NCBI RefSeq assembly: GCF_018131075.1
Contig: NZ_JAFCLS010000057.1
Span: forward strand, 1-46,152
Reading direction: 5' to 3'
Length of the DNA: 46,152 nt
From: Bradyrhizobium sp. JYMT SZCCT0428
GTDB lineage: Bacteria; Pseudomonadota; Alphaproteobacteria; Rhizobiales; Xanthobacteraceae
This document shows positions 23,353-32,384 of the stretch, one piece after another; the stretch's first letter is position 1; each line of letters starts with the position of its first letter. The notes under the pieces are model-generated. The model searched no databases. It saw only the letters and a list, made by a program, of their open reading frames with translations, and was not told where the DNA came from. Both the position numbers and the translations under genes were made by a program.

Positions 23353-23430
23353 AACCTTAAGCACCGTGACCTAAAAGTTTGCGGTAGGTTTAAGCCATGT
23401 CGAGCGATTCGCTATCCCAGGGGACAGCAG

Positions 23431-23625
23431 ATGCAAGAGTACCGCGCTTACCTGATCGGCCGGGACGGGCATATCCAGCACCGCGTTGACCTAATCTGCA
23501 GGGACGAAAACACAGCAAAAGAACATGCCAAGCAGTTAGTGGACGGTCATGACATCGAGCTATGGCAGGGTGCCCGAAAGCTGGCCCGGTTTTTCCATAA
23601 CGAGCAAGACCCTCGGAACTTTTGA
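23431..23625 (+). CDS. Small conserved hypothetical protein (64 aa)
   Basis: A 64-residue protein starting MQEYRAYLIGRDGHIQHRVD, then ENTAKEHAKQLVDGHDIELW and QGARKLARFFHNEQ. The pattern (YRAY.IG.DGH...A...A..LVDGHD.ELW) is a small protein type common in Bradyrhizobium. The function is unknown. The longer upstream frame is ignored because only this part has family form. Confidence 0.65.
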   Translation: MQEYRAYLIGRDGHIQHRVDLICRDENTAKEHAKQLVDGHDIELWQGARKLARFFHNEQDPRNF

Positions 23626-23910
23626 AACAAACCCAGCGCGACCTGCATTGTCACCCTATGACGCGCAACGACGAATACCGAGCAAAAGACACAGGCTTAT
23701 TCGGCAGCATGGGCTTGGGGTTCGGCAATCGCAACGCTTACGGCTCAACTCCGGTCCGAGCGCTTACGGGCAGAAGCGGACATCAACCTACCGACAGTCC
23801 CCGCTAACCGTCGAAAATGAGCCGAAGCTGACATCCGACCACCACTACTAACCCCTTCCGGGATGCAGTTTGAGCCGGTACGATGCCGCCACCTAAGCCT
23901 GGGACGGAAC

Positions 23911-24894
23911 ATGAGGCGGCGCGAATTTATCCTTTTGACCGGAAGCGCAGCGCTTTGTTCGTTCTCGGCGCACGCGCAGCAGGCGGGAAAGGTGCCTCGG
24001 ATAGGCTATCTTGGCGTCACGTCCCCTTCCGATAGGCCGCCTCTACTCAACACGTTCCGGCAAGGGCTGCGCGAGCGCGGGTGGATTGAAGGCCAGAATA
24101 TTGTCATCGACTATCGTTTCGCAGAGGGTCGGCTCGATCGGCTACCCGACCTTGCGGCCGAGCTGGTCCGGCTCAAGGTAGACGTCATCGTATCGTTGGG
24201 GACGCAGGGAGTGTCGGCAGCCAAGAACGCCACCAAGACGATCCCCATTGTTATGATTGGCGTTCGCGATCCGGTTGGCACAGGGCTCATCGCGAGCCTC
24301 GCGCGCCCGGGCGGGAACATCACCGGGGTGTCCGGCAGCGCCGGCCTTGAAATCGTCACCAAACAGCTGGAACTGCTCAAGGAGACCGTTCCCAAAAACC
24401 GCCGCGTGGCCATCCTCTCGAACCCGGCCAATGCGTATCACCAGCTTGCGATAAAGGAACTGAACGTCGCGGCCCGCTCGTTCGGAGTGCAGCTTCGACT
24501 CCTGGAGGCTCGAGGTCCGAACGAGTTCGAGGACGCATTCGCGGCGATGGCCAACGAGCGCGTGGGAGCACTCCTCGTCCTGTCAGATGTGATATTCAAC
24601 GACCACCGAGCACGGGTTGTAGATCTCGCAGCAATGAACCGCCTGCCGGCAGCTTACGGCATCAGGGAGAGTGTGGAGGCCGGGGGTCTAATGTCTTACG
24701 GGCCGAGCTTCCTCGATTTTTACCGGCGCAGCACCGCATACGTGGACAAGATCCTGAAGGGCGACAACCCAGCCGACCTGCCCGTTGAGCAGCCAACGAA
24801 GTTCGAGCTAGTCATCAACCTCCTGACGGCCAAGACGCTCGGCATCGAAATTCCTCAAACGCTGCTCTCGCTCGCCAACGAGGTGATCGAATAG
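23911..24894 (+). CDS. ABC transporter substrate-binding protein (ABC_sub_bind type)
   Basis: A 327-residue exported protein starting MRRREFILLTGSAALCSFSA, a signal peptide with a twin-Arg-like start, cleaved likely after AHA. The mature part is a periplasmic binding protein of the TrpX/ABC_sub_bind family: RIGYLGVTSPSDRPPLLNTF, RQGLRERGWIEGQNIVIDYR, DVIVSLGTQGVSAAKNATK, GVSGSAGLEIVTKQLELLKE and LPAAYGIRESVEAGGLMSYG. No permease or ATPase gene is nearby. Orphan copies of this family are numerous in Bradyrhizobium. The ligand is unknown. I chose the ATG at 23911; 16 residues further upstream would spoil the signal peptide. Confidence 0.9.
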   Translation: MRRREFILLTGSAALCSFSAHAQQAGKVPRIGYLGVTSPSDRPPLLNTFRQGLRERGWIEGQNIVIDYRFAEGRLDRLPDLAAELVRLKVDVIVSLGTQGVSAAKNATKTIPIVMIGVRDPVGTGLIASLARPGGNITGVSGSAGLEIVTKQLELLKETVPKNRRVAILSNPANAYHQLAIKELNVAARSFGVQLRLLEARGPNEFEDAFAAMANERVGALLVLSDVIFNDHRARVVDLAAMNRLPAAYGIRESVEAGGLMSYGPSFLDFYRRSTAYVDKILKGDNPADLPVEQPTKFELVINLLTAKTLGIEIPQTLLSLANEVIE

Positions 24895-25121
24895 TTTTCG
24901 ATGTCCGCTATTGGCCCTTCGGGACATAGCCCGGTCTGCTACGCCCAGTGCCTTCGCTGGCGTGGTGCGGAGGGCTTCGTGAGTGCGACAGAGGTGTAAT
25001 GCGCGACGTAGAGCTAGACCGCTGCGCCAAAGATTTAAGAAAGTTAGACAATCAATTGTGGAAGGGTTCAAGCCAAGATAAAATCACCAGCGGAAATCAT
25101 AACCCTTATGCCGGGGCCAAT

Positions 25122-25310
25122 ATGAACTACCGTCATTTTGAGATTGAAACTTTCGAGGTCGGCCGCGGTTTATGGCACGCCCGTCTCCGCGTGTCGATCG
25201 CAAGCTATAGACCTTGGGCATGCCATCACCGCCCCGGCATGAAGTCCCATGCACGCCCGGGTGGAGAGGGATGGCGGCTCATCCCGCAATCGGTCGCAGG
25301 GTCCTCCTGA
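25122..25310 (+). CDS. Small hypothetical protein, possibly truncated
   Basis: Starts MNYRHFEIETFEVGRGLWHA, matching small rhizobial proteins with an N-terminal YRHFEIET.EVG.GLWHAR segment. After residue 25 the sequence becomes Arg/Pro/Gly-rich and unlike the family, so the reading frame has probably been broken or rearranged there. About 225 bases before it (24895-25121) hold no supported gene. Confidence 0.45.
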   Translation: MNYRHFEIETFEVGRGLWHARLRVSIASYRPWACHHRPGMKSHARPGGEGWRLIPQSVAGSS

Positions 25311-25439
25311 GGGCGTGAGTTAGTGGGGGGGACCGCGCGACCCTGCCGTATGAATATTTGCAAATCATCGCATCTTTACGACCACGACGGCTCGAAGCAG
25401 CGGCGACGGGAGGGTACCCGCAGTCTCCTACGTCTTTTG

Positions 25440-25751
25440 TCATTTTTCGGCGGCAATATATGCGCGCACCCTTTGAGCAAAAACGGGGTCTAGAGCTTCA
25501 ATCTTTGTGCAAATTTCGTCGCAGATTTCTTGAAGTACAAATGACTCGTTCATTCCCAAGAGAGAGTCCACAAACCGTGCAGGTGATTTAATACGAGTGT
25601 CGCCCGGGAGCGCGGATGTTCCCTCGTCGTCGAATGCGAAATGCCGCAGTGAAAACGTGCCATCTGTTCTTCTTGTGCAAACAATTTGCTCCGTCCACGT
25701 GCTGACCATGGTTGCCCGCTTTTCTTCCCAAATTACAGCGCGTTCAGCCAT
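25440..25751 (-). CDS. Hypothetical protein (103 aa)
   Basis: A 103-residue soluble protein (MAERAVIWEEKRATMVSTWT, then RRTDGTFSLRHFAFDDEGTS and ESFVLQEICDEICTKIEALD). No domain is recognised. Amino-acid composition is normal for a coding gene and no overlapping frame is better. It stands alone. Confidence 0.52.
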   Translation of the reverse strand: MAERAVIWEEKRATMVSTWTEQIVCTRRTDGTFSLRHFAFDDEGTSALPGDTRIKSPARFVDSLLGMNESFVLQEICDEICTKIEALDPVFAQRVRAYIAAEK

Positions 25752-25905
25752 AATTGTAACCTCAAGATTTTTTGCTAGCTAATAATGCAGGGTAAGGCGG
25801 CCACCGACCGCCACTGTGGCGCCGTTACCATAGAGGTCCATAGTTTTCAGCTGCACCCGGTTCCGAAACACCGAATTAGGTGTTTTATGGGACAGGAGGT
25901 GCGTC

Positions 25906-26012
25906 ATGGAGAGAAGGTCAGTTTACGCGGGAGGTCAAGCTTGAGGCGGTCCGGCTGCTCAAGCCAGCGCGGTGTTTCGTATGCGCAGGCGTCAAAAGAC
26001 CTTAGAATTCAA
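25906..26012 (+). mobile_element. IS3-family orfA remnant
   Basis: The pieces ATG-GAG-AGA-AGG (MERR), QFTREVKLEAVRLLK and RGVSYAQASKDL lie in order but in different frames. Together they form the start of an IS3-family (IS407/ISRj-like) transposase OrfA. No orfB or second end is seen, so this is a relic. Confidence 0.65.
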
Positions 26013-26296
26013 GATACCCCCATTTTAGGATTGAAAACGTCAAATCGCTTGCCGCACAGGCAGCCCGGTGCGGACCCGGTGGGAATGCTCTTCGGAAGCA
26101 GGATGCCAGAATATAGCGTCTTTCCGACTGCCCGAAGATTGCGGAGCACGCACGACCCCATCTGCCACCTCGTCGCCGACGTTGGCGACCTTTCGGTCGA
26201 TCGCATGCAGATCGCGGAGCACCTTCATTCAGCGCTCTTTAAGCAGCCAGTCCGCCGCTTGGGAGGCGTAGGAAGCGGACTGAGAAGATCGCCCGG

Positions 26297-26398
26297 GTAG
26301 CCGTCGTGCTTGATTTCATGGACCCACAGCGGGCTGGACGGTGTCCGCGCCACCTTCGACGGCTGGCACGGTTCGATGAAGCGGGGAAAGTGCGCCAT
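26297..26398 (-). pseudogene. ATP-dependent DNA ligase fragment (N-terminal, with active-site Lys)
   Basis: A minus-strand frame reads MAHFPRFIEPCQPSKVARTP, then SSPLWVHEIKHDGY. This is the N-terminus of rhizobial ATP-dependent DNA ligases, including the KxDG motif whose Lys is adenylated. Similarity ends right after HDGY. The segment that normally follows soon after is found on the other strand at 22656-22766. Confidence 0.72.
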
Positions 26399-26442
26399 GA
26401 TGCCGATTGCTGCCGGTCTCTTCCGCTGGAGCGGGCGCACGC

Positions 26443-26934
26443 TCAGGCCGCCTTGCATGGGTCGTACAGGCCATCAACTAATTTTTCTGCCGCGCTCAGT
26501 AAAGGTGCAACATCGGGATCATCAGGGTAAGCGGTGGCCATCTCTGGAACGTTTGGATACCGAAAAATGTGTTTCTCGTAGTATTTCGACGCCTTTTCAA
26601 TTTCGCCGATCTCTTGGTCTGTTAGCTTCACAAACTCTTCCAAATTTTGCTTCCGTGTCTCGGCGAGGAGTTCGACAATGCGATGTCGGAAATTCTCGGC
26701 ATCCGTCCTTTTCGTCCCCTTGAGCGTCAAGAACGCTTTAAACGACAGCTCGATGCTATGGCAGGCGAGGTATTTCCCGACGGGGTGCCATTTGCTGTCT
26801 TCTTGCTGACTTTCGTGCGCAACGACTATCCGCGCGGCTTCAAGAAATTTTCTGGCTGTGAATATGAAGCCGAATGTACTGACGTTAATATACGCCGTGG
26901 AAACCTGCATCACGTGTGTTTTGATCTCCGCCAT
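26443..26934 (-). CDS. HEPN-like hypothetical protein
   Basis: A 163-residue helical protein. The segment HPVGKYLACHSIELSFKAFL, followed by TLKGTKRTDAENFRHRIVEL, resembles the HEPN fold, which is found in toxins, defence systems and nucleotidyl-transferase partners. A canonical RxxxxH RNase motif is not evident. The rest (EFVKLTDQEIGEIEKASKYY, then FRYPNVPEMA) is conserved-looking but unassigned. It lies downstream of a truncated HsdR gene on the same strand, in a defence-like setting. Confidence 0.58.
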   Translation of the reverse strand: MAEIKTHVMQVSTAYINVSTFGFIFTARKFLEAARIVVAHESQQEDSKWHPVGKYLACHSIELSFKAFLTLKGTKRTDAENFRHRIVELLAETRKQNLEEFVKLTDQEIGEIEKASKYYEKHIFRYPNVPEMATAYPDDPDVAPLLSAAEKLVDGLYDPCKAA

Positions 26935-26947
26935 TTTCAATCGTTCC

Positions 26948-27109
26948 CTACGCGAACAGGTCCGCGCCAGCTTGCGTGAACTTCACGAACGTCCCGCTCT
27001 CATGCATCGCCAGCCAGCCCCGCTCGATTGCGAGCTTGATGCCCGCGCCGTACTCCGCCGGACTGCCGCATTTCGGGATCGGCGAACGGTCTGTCGGCAG
27101 TGTACTTGT
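26948..27109 (-). pseudogene. C-terminal remnant of a small island protein
   Basis: An open frame without a start codon ends AEYGAGIKLAIERGWLAMHE, then SGTFVKFTQAGADLFA. This ending is typical of a protein recurring in Bradyrhizobium islands. The upstream part is missing, cut by rearrangement between here and the truncated HsdR gene. Confidence 0.5.
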
Positions 27110-27231
27110 TCAAGGTGTCCCTTCTCACCGCTCCCCCGGCCAACAAGTCGAGGGCGGATCGCTGGCTGAAATCTTGGTCGGTCGCAGAGTGGTCCGAAGG
27201 CGGCTCTCAATTCAACCCCGATGATTGCGGG

Positions 27232-29094
27232 TCAGGCGGCCCTCAATGCCGACTCGCGGTCGAGAAGATAGCCCCGATGGCATTCATCGACCACGATGAG
27301 ATCATACTGATCTATAGGTGGGGCCTCCGAGTCGTCTGCCGTGAACAGCACACGTTTCACCAGCCCTTGGATCGTGCAGATGTGAACTTTGGTTTCGCTG
27401 TCCGGTGTTATGTCCTCGAGTTTCTTAAGCCCAAAGATATCGGCGAATGCCCTGCCAGAAACGATCTTGGTGGTCGAAAATTCGCCCGCCGCCTGATGTC
27501 CCAAGGCTGACCGATCAACCACAAAGCAAATGCGGTGGAATCGTTTAGTAGCCAGCAACCGATAAAGCATGGCTATTGCCAGCTTGGTCTTCCCCGTACC
27601 GGTCGCCATGGCCAGAAGCATGGTGCGGCGTTCCGCTTCCAATCCCTTCTCAACTGCTTCGATGGCATGCTGTTGATAGTCACGAAGCGGAAAGCCGAAA
27701 TCAAAAGGCAGGTTCCTGAGGGCTTCGGCGGCAGCGTCCTGATCGATTGCCAGTAGTGCGGTGAGGCCCTCAGGCGTCGGCCAATCGACAAGTGCTCGGC
27801 GATGATTGGCGGCCCGGCGTGTATCGCGGAACCAGATGCCGCTCTCTGTCTCGATCTGCTTGAGATACGACCGTCCGTTCGCCGAAAAGACAAACGGGAC
27901 GCGGTGAGCGCCCCACGGTCCTCCCGCGAATGCGAAGTCAGCCAATTGAGCAAGTCCTGCAGAGTATCTTTCTGCTTGATCGATAGCTGCAGACACGTTC
28001 TTTCGATTCCGCTTTGCTTCGACGACGCCGACAAGGGTGAGGCCACAGAATAGCGCGTAGTCGGCAGGGCCACTCTCGGTAGGCCACTCCGCTATCGCAA
28101 GATTCCGCCCTTTGCTGGGGCGCGTCCCATCTCCGTAACGGAGCAACTTGGAATCGACCTCCCACTCGCGATCACGGAGCTGCTGGTCAATTAATGCGCG
28201 TGTTGCTGACTCATCTAGGTCATATTGCGCAGCAGCCCGTAGTCCCCGCTCAACAAGGTCCTGCGCATCGGTAATTGGGGCTTTCTCGGCCTCAGCTTGT
28301 AAATCCGAAAGTCGTTGCTCAACCCCAGCATTCCTGAAAGGCCGATCCTCAAATACATTAATCGGTTCGGACAATTCCGAACCAATCGCAAGCGGGGGGG
28401 AGGCCAAACCGTTGTCGGTGGGACCTGTGTGCTTGCTTTCCAGTTCAAAAAGACGGCTGACAAGCTTAACTTTATCGTTTTCCAGTTCTTGGGCGAGACT
28501 TTCCCAGACTGCCTGATCGTCTGTCTGCCGCTTTAGCCGCTCTTCAGCTGTTTCGAGGGCGGTCGCCTTGTCTGCCGCCATTTTATTTGCGACGGCAGCA
28601 GCGGCTTCAACTTCCTTTATTCGAAGTTCCAAACCTACGATCTTTGCTCTGAGTTCCGCCGTATCGTCGGACGGTTCAGGAGGCGCAATAAAGCCACCGG
28701 GATTGAAATTGGACTGCTTGCCATAAGTGCGGTGAAACCAAATACCGAGCTGGCGAGCAAATTTTAGTGCGGACATCGCCTCAGCGTGGGTCCCCTTTGC
28801 CTCATGGACCGCTGAGTTTCCAACCTTACGCAAAAAATGAAAAACGTCGGCGGTCTCTTTCGGCATCACTCGGGCGTACGAAAGCTTTCGAAGCGTTTCC
28901 TCGAAGGTCTCTCGTTCATCGCGATACAGCGCGTGTCGAGCGGCAATGATCTTCGACAATAACTCAGCGAACTGCCGAAGTTTGAACAGGGAGATAGCCG
29001 GGTCTTCTTTGAAATAACGCTCTGCTTGTCCACCAAGCTGAACCAGCATTGGATCGTGCAAGATCAAAAAGCCGAAGTTGACCGTAGGTGTCAT
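27232..29094 (-). pseudogene. hsdR: Type I restriction HsdR subunit, C-terminally truncated
   Basis: 620 residues remain of a protein normally well over 900. Order: a DUF4145 helical domain (residues 15-125), a coiled-coil stretch (about 150-215), the HSDR_N nuclease region (about 270-410, with VGVVEAKRNRKNVSAAIDQA), and the helicase N-half with Walker A (MATGTGKTKLAIAMLYRLL, near 497-503) and motif II DECH (603-606). The sequence then changes to SALRAA and a stop. Helicase motifs IV-VI and the C-terminal domain are gone, so translocation and cleavage are not possible. No hsdM or hsdS is in the window. The frame itself is clean, so truncation is by rearrangement. Confidence 0.85.
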
Positions 29095-29246
29095 GCAGTT
29101 GAACAGCCCCTGCTGTAGATTGCATGCTTTTCGAAGTTTGGCGAGCGGGTGGGTGCGCCGTGGTTACTCGGTGGTTCCTCCCTTTGATGAAAAAAAAGGA
29201 AAGCGAATAACGGACGGAAAATATCTCAACATTTCAATATGGTAGC

Positions 29247-29321
29247 TGGTGCTGCCAGACAGGATTGAACTGTCGACCTCTCCATTACCAATGGAGTGCT
29301 CTACCACTGAGCTACGGCAGC
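29247..29321 (-). tRNA. tRNA-Thr (anticodon GGT)
   Basis: A full cloverleaf on the minus strand: acceptor GCTGCCG pairs with TGGCAGC, D-loop AGTGGTAGA, anticodon stem-loop CTCCATTGGTAATGGAG with GGT, T-loop TTCAATC, and an encoded 3' CCA. It marks the border between island DNA and the core region. Confidence 0.95.
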
Positions 29322-29635
29322 ATGCCCGGTATCCGAGGAATCGGCCCAAAGGGCCCCTGCAGGCGGGCGGTTCTTGCCACAAGGACCCCTCTTGCGCAAG
29401 CACGCGGCGGGGTCGGGAAGGGCTCAAAACGGGCAAAAATCTGGGTAGGACCCTGCCTGGCGGTGCAATCGGGCCGACTCTGGGCCAATCCGGTTCCATT
29501 TCGTCGGCCGGCGACCTCAGGCGCCGTGCGGACGAATCATTGCGGGTGTCCGGAGAGGCGATTGCGCGGTGGGCGGGCGAAATCCAATATGTTCGGACGG
29601 TAGAGAGCGCCACGGCGCACGCAAACAGGCCCAGG
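29322..29635. other. Intergenic stretch without a supported gene
   Basis: About 310 bases between tRNA-Thr and the next gene. It may hold the tRNA promoter (minus strand, just above 29321). No supported gene is seen. Confidence 0.45.
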
Positions 29636-29839
29636 ATGCAGGACGATCAGGACAAACGCGGGGGAACGGCCAAGCCTGATGTGAAGGATTCGCGACATCA
29701 GCGCTTGAAGGTGGCGCTGCGCGAAAATCTCAAGCGGCGGAAGTCGCAGGCGCGCGGGCGCAGCGATGACGCTGCCGCACCTTCCGAAATCGCCGATGCC
29801 TCCCTAGATGACGCAGGCGGAGCAAAGCCGGGCCAGTAG
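29636..29839 (+). CDS. Small conserved basic protein (67 aa)
   Basis: A 67-residue protein starting MQDDQDKRGGTAKPDVKDSR, then the conserved LKVALRENLKRRKSQARGRS and a polar tail. The RLK.ALRENLKRRK.QARGR core is a small alphaproteobacterial family of unknown role. I start at the ATG at 29636; upstream codons in frame overlap the tRNA. It precedes the cNMP-binding oxidoreductase by 76 bases on the same strand. Confidence 0.72.
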   Translation: MQDDQDKRGGTAKPDVKDSRHQRLKVALRENLKRRKSQARGRSDDAAAPSEIADASLDDAGGAKPGQ

Positions 29840-29915
29840 CGGACAGGAAATTTCCAGCCGCTCGCCGGGTGGCCAGCTCTCCGCAAAAAAGCTGAGTTCT
29901 TTTTTGGGTGGCGAC

Positions 29916-31637
29916 ATGAGTGCAGACACCACGACAGCCGGTCCGGCGGCCGGCCAGGCTTCCTTCGCCTTTCCGCGCCACGAACAGACCTTCCCGACGC
30001 TGACGTCGCACGAAATCGAGCGCATGCGCCGGTTCGGCGAATTGCGCAGCTACAAGCACGGAGAAACGCTGTTCGAGACCGGCAAGCCCGGGCCGGGCAT
30101 GTTCGTGGTGCTGTCGGGCCATGTCGCGATCACGCTGCGCGACGGCCTCGGCCATGTCACGCCCGTCATCGATCAGTGCGTTGGACAATTCGTGGCCGAG
30201 ATCGGCCAGCTCTCCGGCCGCGTCGCGCTGGTCGACGGTCATGCCGAGGGCGATGTCGAAACGCTGCTGATTCCGCCGGACCGGTTGCGGGCGCTGCTGA
30301 TGGCCGAAGCCGATCTCGGCGAGCGCATCATGCGCGCGCTGGTGCTGCGCCGGGTCAGCCTGATCCAGGGCGGCGTCGGCGGCCCGGTGCTGATCGGGCC
30401 GGCCTCGCTCGGCGACATGGCGCGCTTGCAGAACTTTTTGACGCGCAACGGCCAGCCGCATCATCTGCTCGATCCCGAGAGCGACAAGGACGCCGCCGAT
30501 CTCGTCGAGCGTTATTCGGCCGCGCGCAGCGATCTGCCGCTGGTGGTGTGTCCTGACGGCACCGTGCTGCGCAATCCGTCGGAAACCTCGCTGGCGCTCG
30601 CTATGGGCATGATCACCAACCATGCGCATGACAAGCTCTACGATGTCGCCGTGGTCGGCAGCGGTCCGGCCGGGCTTGCCACCGCTGTCTATGCGGCGTC
30701 GGAAGGGCTGTCGGTCGCGGTGTTCGACTCGCGCGCCTTTGGCGGACAGGCTGGGGCGAGTGCGCGGATTGAGAATTATCTGGGATTCCCGACCGGCATT
30801 TCCGGCCAGGCGCTGGCCGGGCGGGCCTACAACCAGGCGCAGAAATTCGGCGCCGAGATGCTGATCCCGGTCTCGATCCGCTCGCTGGATTGCACGAAGC
30901 CCGATGGTTTGTTCGCGCTGGCGACCGAATGCGGGCAGTCGCTGAAAGCCAAATCCGTCGTGGTCGCGAGCGGCGCGCGCTACCGCCGGCCCGAGATCGA
31001 AAATCTCGACGCCTATGAAGGCCGCGGCGTCTGGTACTGGGCCTCGCCGATCGAGGCCAAGCCGTGCGTCGATCAGGACGTCGTGCTGGTCGGCGGCGGC
31101 AACTCCGCCGGACAGGCCGCGGTGTTCTTATCCGGCCATGCGCGGAAAGTTTACATGATCATCCGTGGCGGCGGCCTCGGCGCCAGCATGTCGCACTATC
31201 TCATCGAGCGCATCGAAGCGACTAACAATATCGAACTGATCTTCAACGCCGAGGTGGTCGGCCTCGAGGGCGAGGACGCATCGCTGCGGCGCGTGCGCTG
31301 GCGCAGCCGTCTGGCGCCGGACGAGGTGCAGAGCCTCGACATCCGCAATCTCTTTCTGTTCGTCGGCGCCGACCCCGCGACCGGCTGGCTCGAAGGCTGC
31401 GGCGTCAAGGTCGACCGCGCCGGCTTTGTTCTCACCGGCGTCCAAGGCGGCGTCCAAGGTGGCCAAAATAGCGAGCGTGCGGTGCCGTTTTTGGAAACCA
31501 CGGTGCCCGGCGTGTTCGCGGTCGGCGACGTCCGCTCCGGCTCGGTCAAGCGCGTCGGCGGCGCGATCGGCGAGGGCGCGCAGGTGGTGGCGGCGCTGCA
31601 CGGCTTTCTCGCCGATGGTTCGAAGCCGGCGCTGTAA
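29916..31637 (+). CDS. cNMP-binding / thioredoxin-fold / thioredoxin-reductase-like fusion
   Basis: A 573-residue protein with three parts. Residues 25-145 are a Crp-type cyclic-nucleotide-binding barrel (RSYKHGETLFETGKPGPGMF). Residues 168-232 look like a thioredoxin/glutaredoxin-like fold (LQNFLTRNGQPHHLLDPESD, then LPLVVCPDGTVLRNPS). Residues 242-573 are a flavoprotein like TrxB, with the FAD motif VVGSGPAGLATAVYAASEGL, the NAD(P) motif DVVLVGGGNSAGQAAVFLSG, and an FAD-binding VPGVFAVGDVRSGSVKR. The TrxB redox pair CxxC is absent; only one Cys (EAKPC) remains near that point. Family members of this layout are known; their electron acceptor is not clear. The start is the ATG at 29916, after a non-conserved 36-residue extension. 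Confidence 0.9.
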   Translation: MSADTTTAGPAAGQASFAFPRHEQTFPTLTSHEIERMRRFGELRSYKHGETLFETGKPGPGMFVVLSGHVAITLRDGLGHVTPVIDQCVGQFVAEIGQLSGRVALVDGHAEGDVETLLIPPDRLRALLMAEADLGERIMRALVLRRVSLIQGGVGGPVLIGPASLGDMARLQNFLTRNGQPHHLLDPESDKDAADLVERYSAARSDLPLVVCPDGTVLRNPSETSLALAMGMITNHAHDKLYDVAVVGSGPAGLATAVYAASEGLSVAVFDSRAFGGQAGASARIENYLGFPTGISGQALAGRAYNQAQKFGAEMLIPVSIRSLDCTKPDGLFALATECGQSLKAKSVVVASGARYRRPEIENLDAYEGRGVWYWASPIEAKPCVDQDVVLVGGGNSAGQAAVFLSGHARKVYMIIRGGGLGASMSHYLIERIEATNNIELIFNAEVVGLEGEDASLRRVRWRSRLAPDEVQSLDIRNLFLFVGADPATGWLEGCGVKVDRAGFVLTGVQGGVQGGQNSERAVPFLETTVPGVFAVGDVRSGSVKRVGGAIGEGAQVVAALHGFLADGSKPAL

Positions 31638-31750
31638 TCCGCATGCGACTTTCGTTGATGTCGCGCATGACGGTTGTGCAATGGGCGCGTGTGGCAATTT
31701 GTTTTGCTGCGTCGTAACGTGCGGCGGGTTTCCAACGAAGGGGGCGCGTC

Positions 31751-32257
31751 ATGATACTCGGTATGAGCACAGCGACATTTGTTCTCGTGCATGTCGTCAT
31801 CAGTTTGATCGGGATCGTGACAGGCCTCATCGTGATGTTCGGAATGCTCGGCTCGAAACGGCAGCCCGGGCTCACTGCGATCTTCCTGCTGACTACGATC
31901 CTGACCAGCGCGACCGGCTTTGTGATTCCGCCGCTGCTGTTCGAAAAATTCCTGCCGTCGCACCTGTTCGGCCTGCTCTCGCTGGTGCTGCTGGCGATCG
32001 CCTGTTTCGCGCTCTACATCATGAACCTGCGCGGCGCCTGGCGCTGGATCTATGCGCTGACCGCGCTGGTGGCGCTCTATCTCAATGTGTTCGTGCTGGT
32101 GGTCCAGTCGTTCCTGAAAGTGCCGGCGCTGCACGCGCTGGCGCCGAGCGTGCCGCCGGCCGAACCGCCCTTCGCGGTCGCCCAGGGCATCGTGCTGGTG
32201 TTCTTCGTGATTGTGATAACAGGCGTGATCCGGCGCTACCGGCCGGCGTACGCCTGA
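31751..32257 (+). CDS. Hypothetical membrane protein (about 5 helices)
   Basis: A 168-residue protein with hydrophobic segments at about 8-30 (LVHVVISLIGIVTGLIVMFG), 42-65, 70-92, 96-118 and 143-162. It ends in RRYRPAYA. No catalytic motif is visible. The ATG at 31751 is preceded by a G-rich stretch; one at 31763 is an alternative. It is common in Bradyrhizobium-type genomes as a hypothetical. It is followed at once by a palindromic repeat. Confidence 0.75.
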   Translation: MILGMSTATFVLVHVVISLIGIVTGLIVMFGMLGSKRQPGLTAIFLLTTILTSATGFVIPPLLFEKFLPSHLFGLLSLVLLAIACFALYIMNLRGAWRWIYALTALVALYLNVFVLVVQSFLKVPALHALAPSVPPAEPPFAVAQGIVLVFFVIVITGVIRRYRPAYA

Positions 32258-32263
32258 CGCTCC

Positions 32264-32360
32264 CGTCATTCCGGGGCGATGCAAAGCATCGAACCCGGAA
32301 TCTCGATGTAATCATCTCCAGATTCCGGGTCCGGGCGAAGACGCCTGTCCCGGAATGACG
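32264..32360. repeat. Bradyrhizobium-type palindromic intergenic repeat
   Basis: CGTCATTCCGGG at the left end and CCCGGAATGACG at the right are inverted copies. Inside, ACCCGGAATCT and AGATTCCGGGT form a second inverted pair. This is the form of the REP-like elements scattered through Bradyrhizobium genomes. Confidence 0.8.
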
Positions 32361-32384
32361 TGCAAGAAAAAAGAGGAGTCCATC

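Larger units (their letters stand above)
22767..23430. other. Stretch with several terminator-like hairpins and no supported gene
   Basis: About 660 bases. It holds three hairpins described separately. A long plus-strand frame covers 23089-23430 but is Arg-rich, interrupted in character, and lies upstream of the start I choose for the next gene. Confidence 0.4.

Noticed and set aside
23089..23430. N-terminal extension of the 64-residue gene at 23431
   Set aside because: The extension is Arg/Pro/Cys-rich, crosses terminator-like hairpins, and only the part from 23431 has family form.
26013..26290. Frames after the IS3 orfA remnant as a possible orfB
   Set aside because: No DDE-type motif or rve-domain pattern could be seen in any frame.
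29730..30629. A 299-codon minus-strand open frame opposite the cNMP-binding domain
   Set aside because: Antisense shadow of a well-supported gene, with Arg/His/Gln-rich composition.
31196..32284. A 362-codon minus-strand open frame opposite the oxidoreductase end and the membrane protein
   Set aside because: Low-complexity His/Gln/Arg composition, no family match, and it covers two convincing plus-strand genes.
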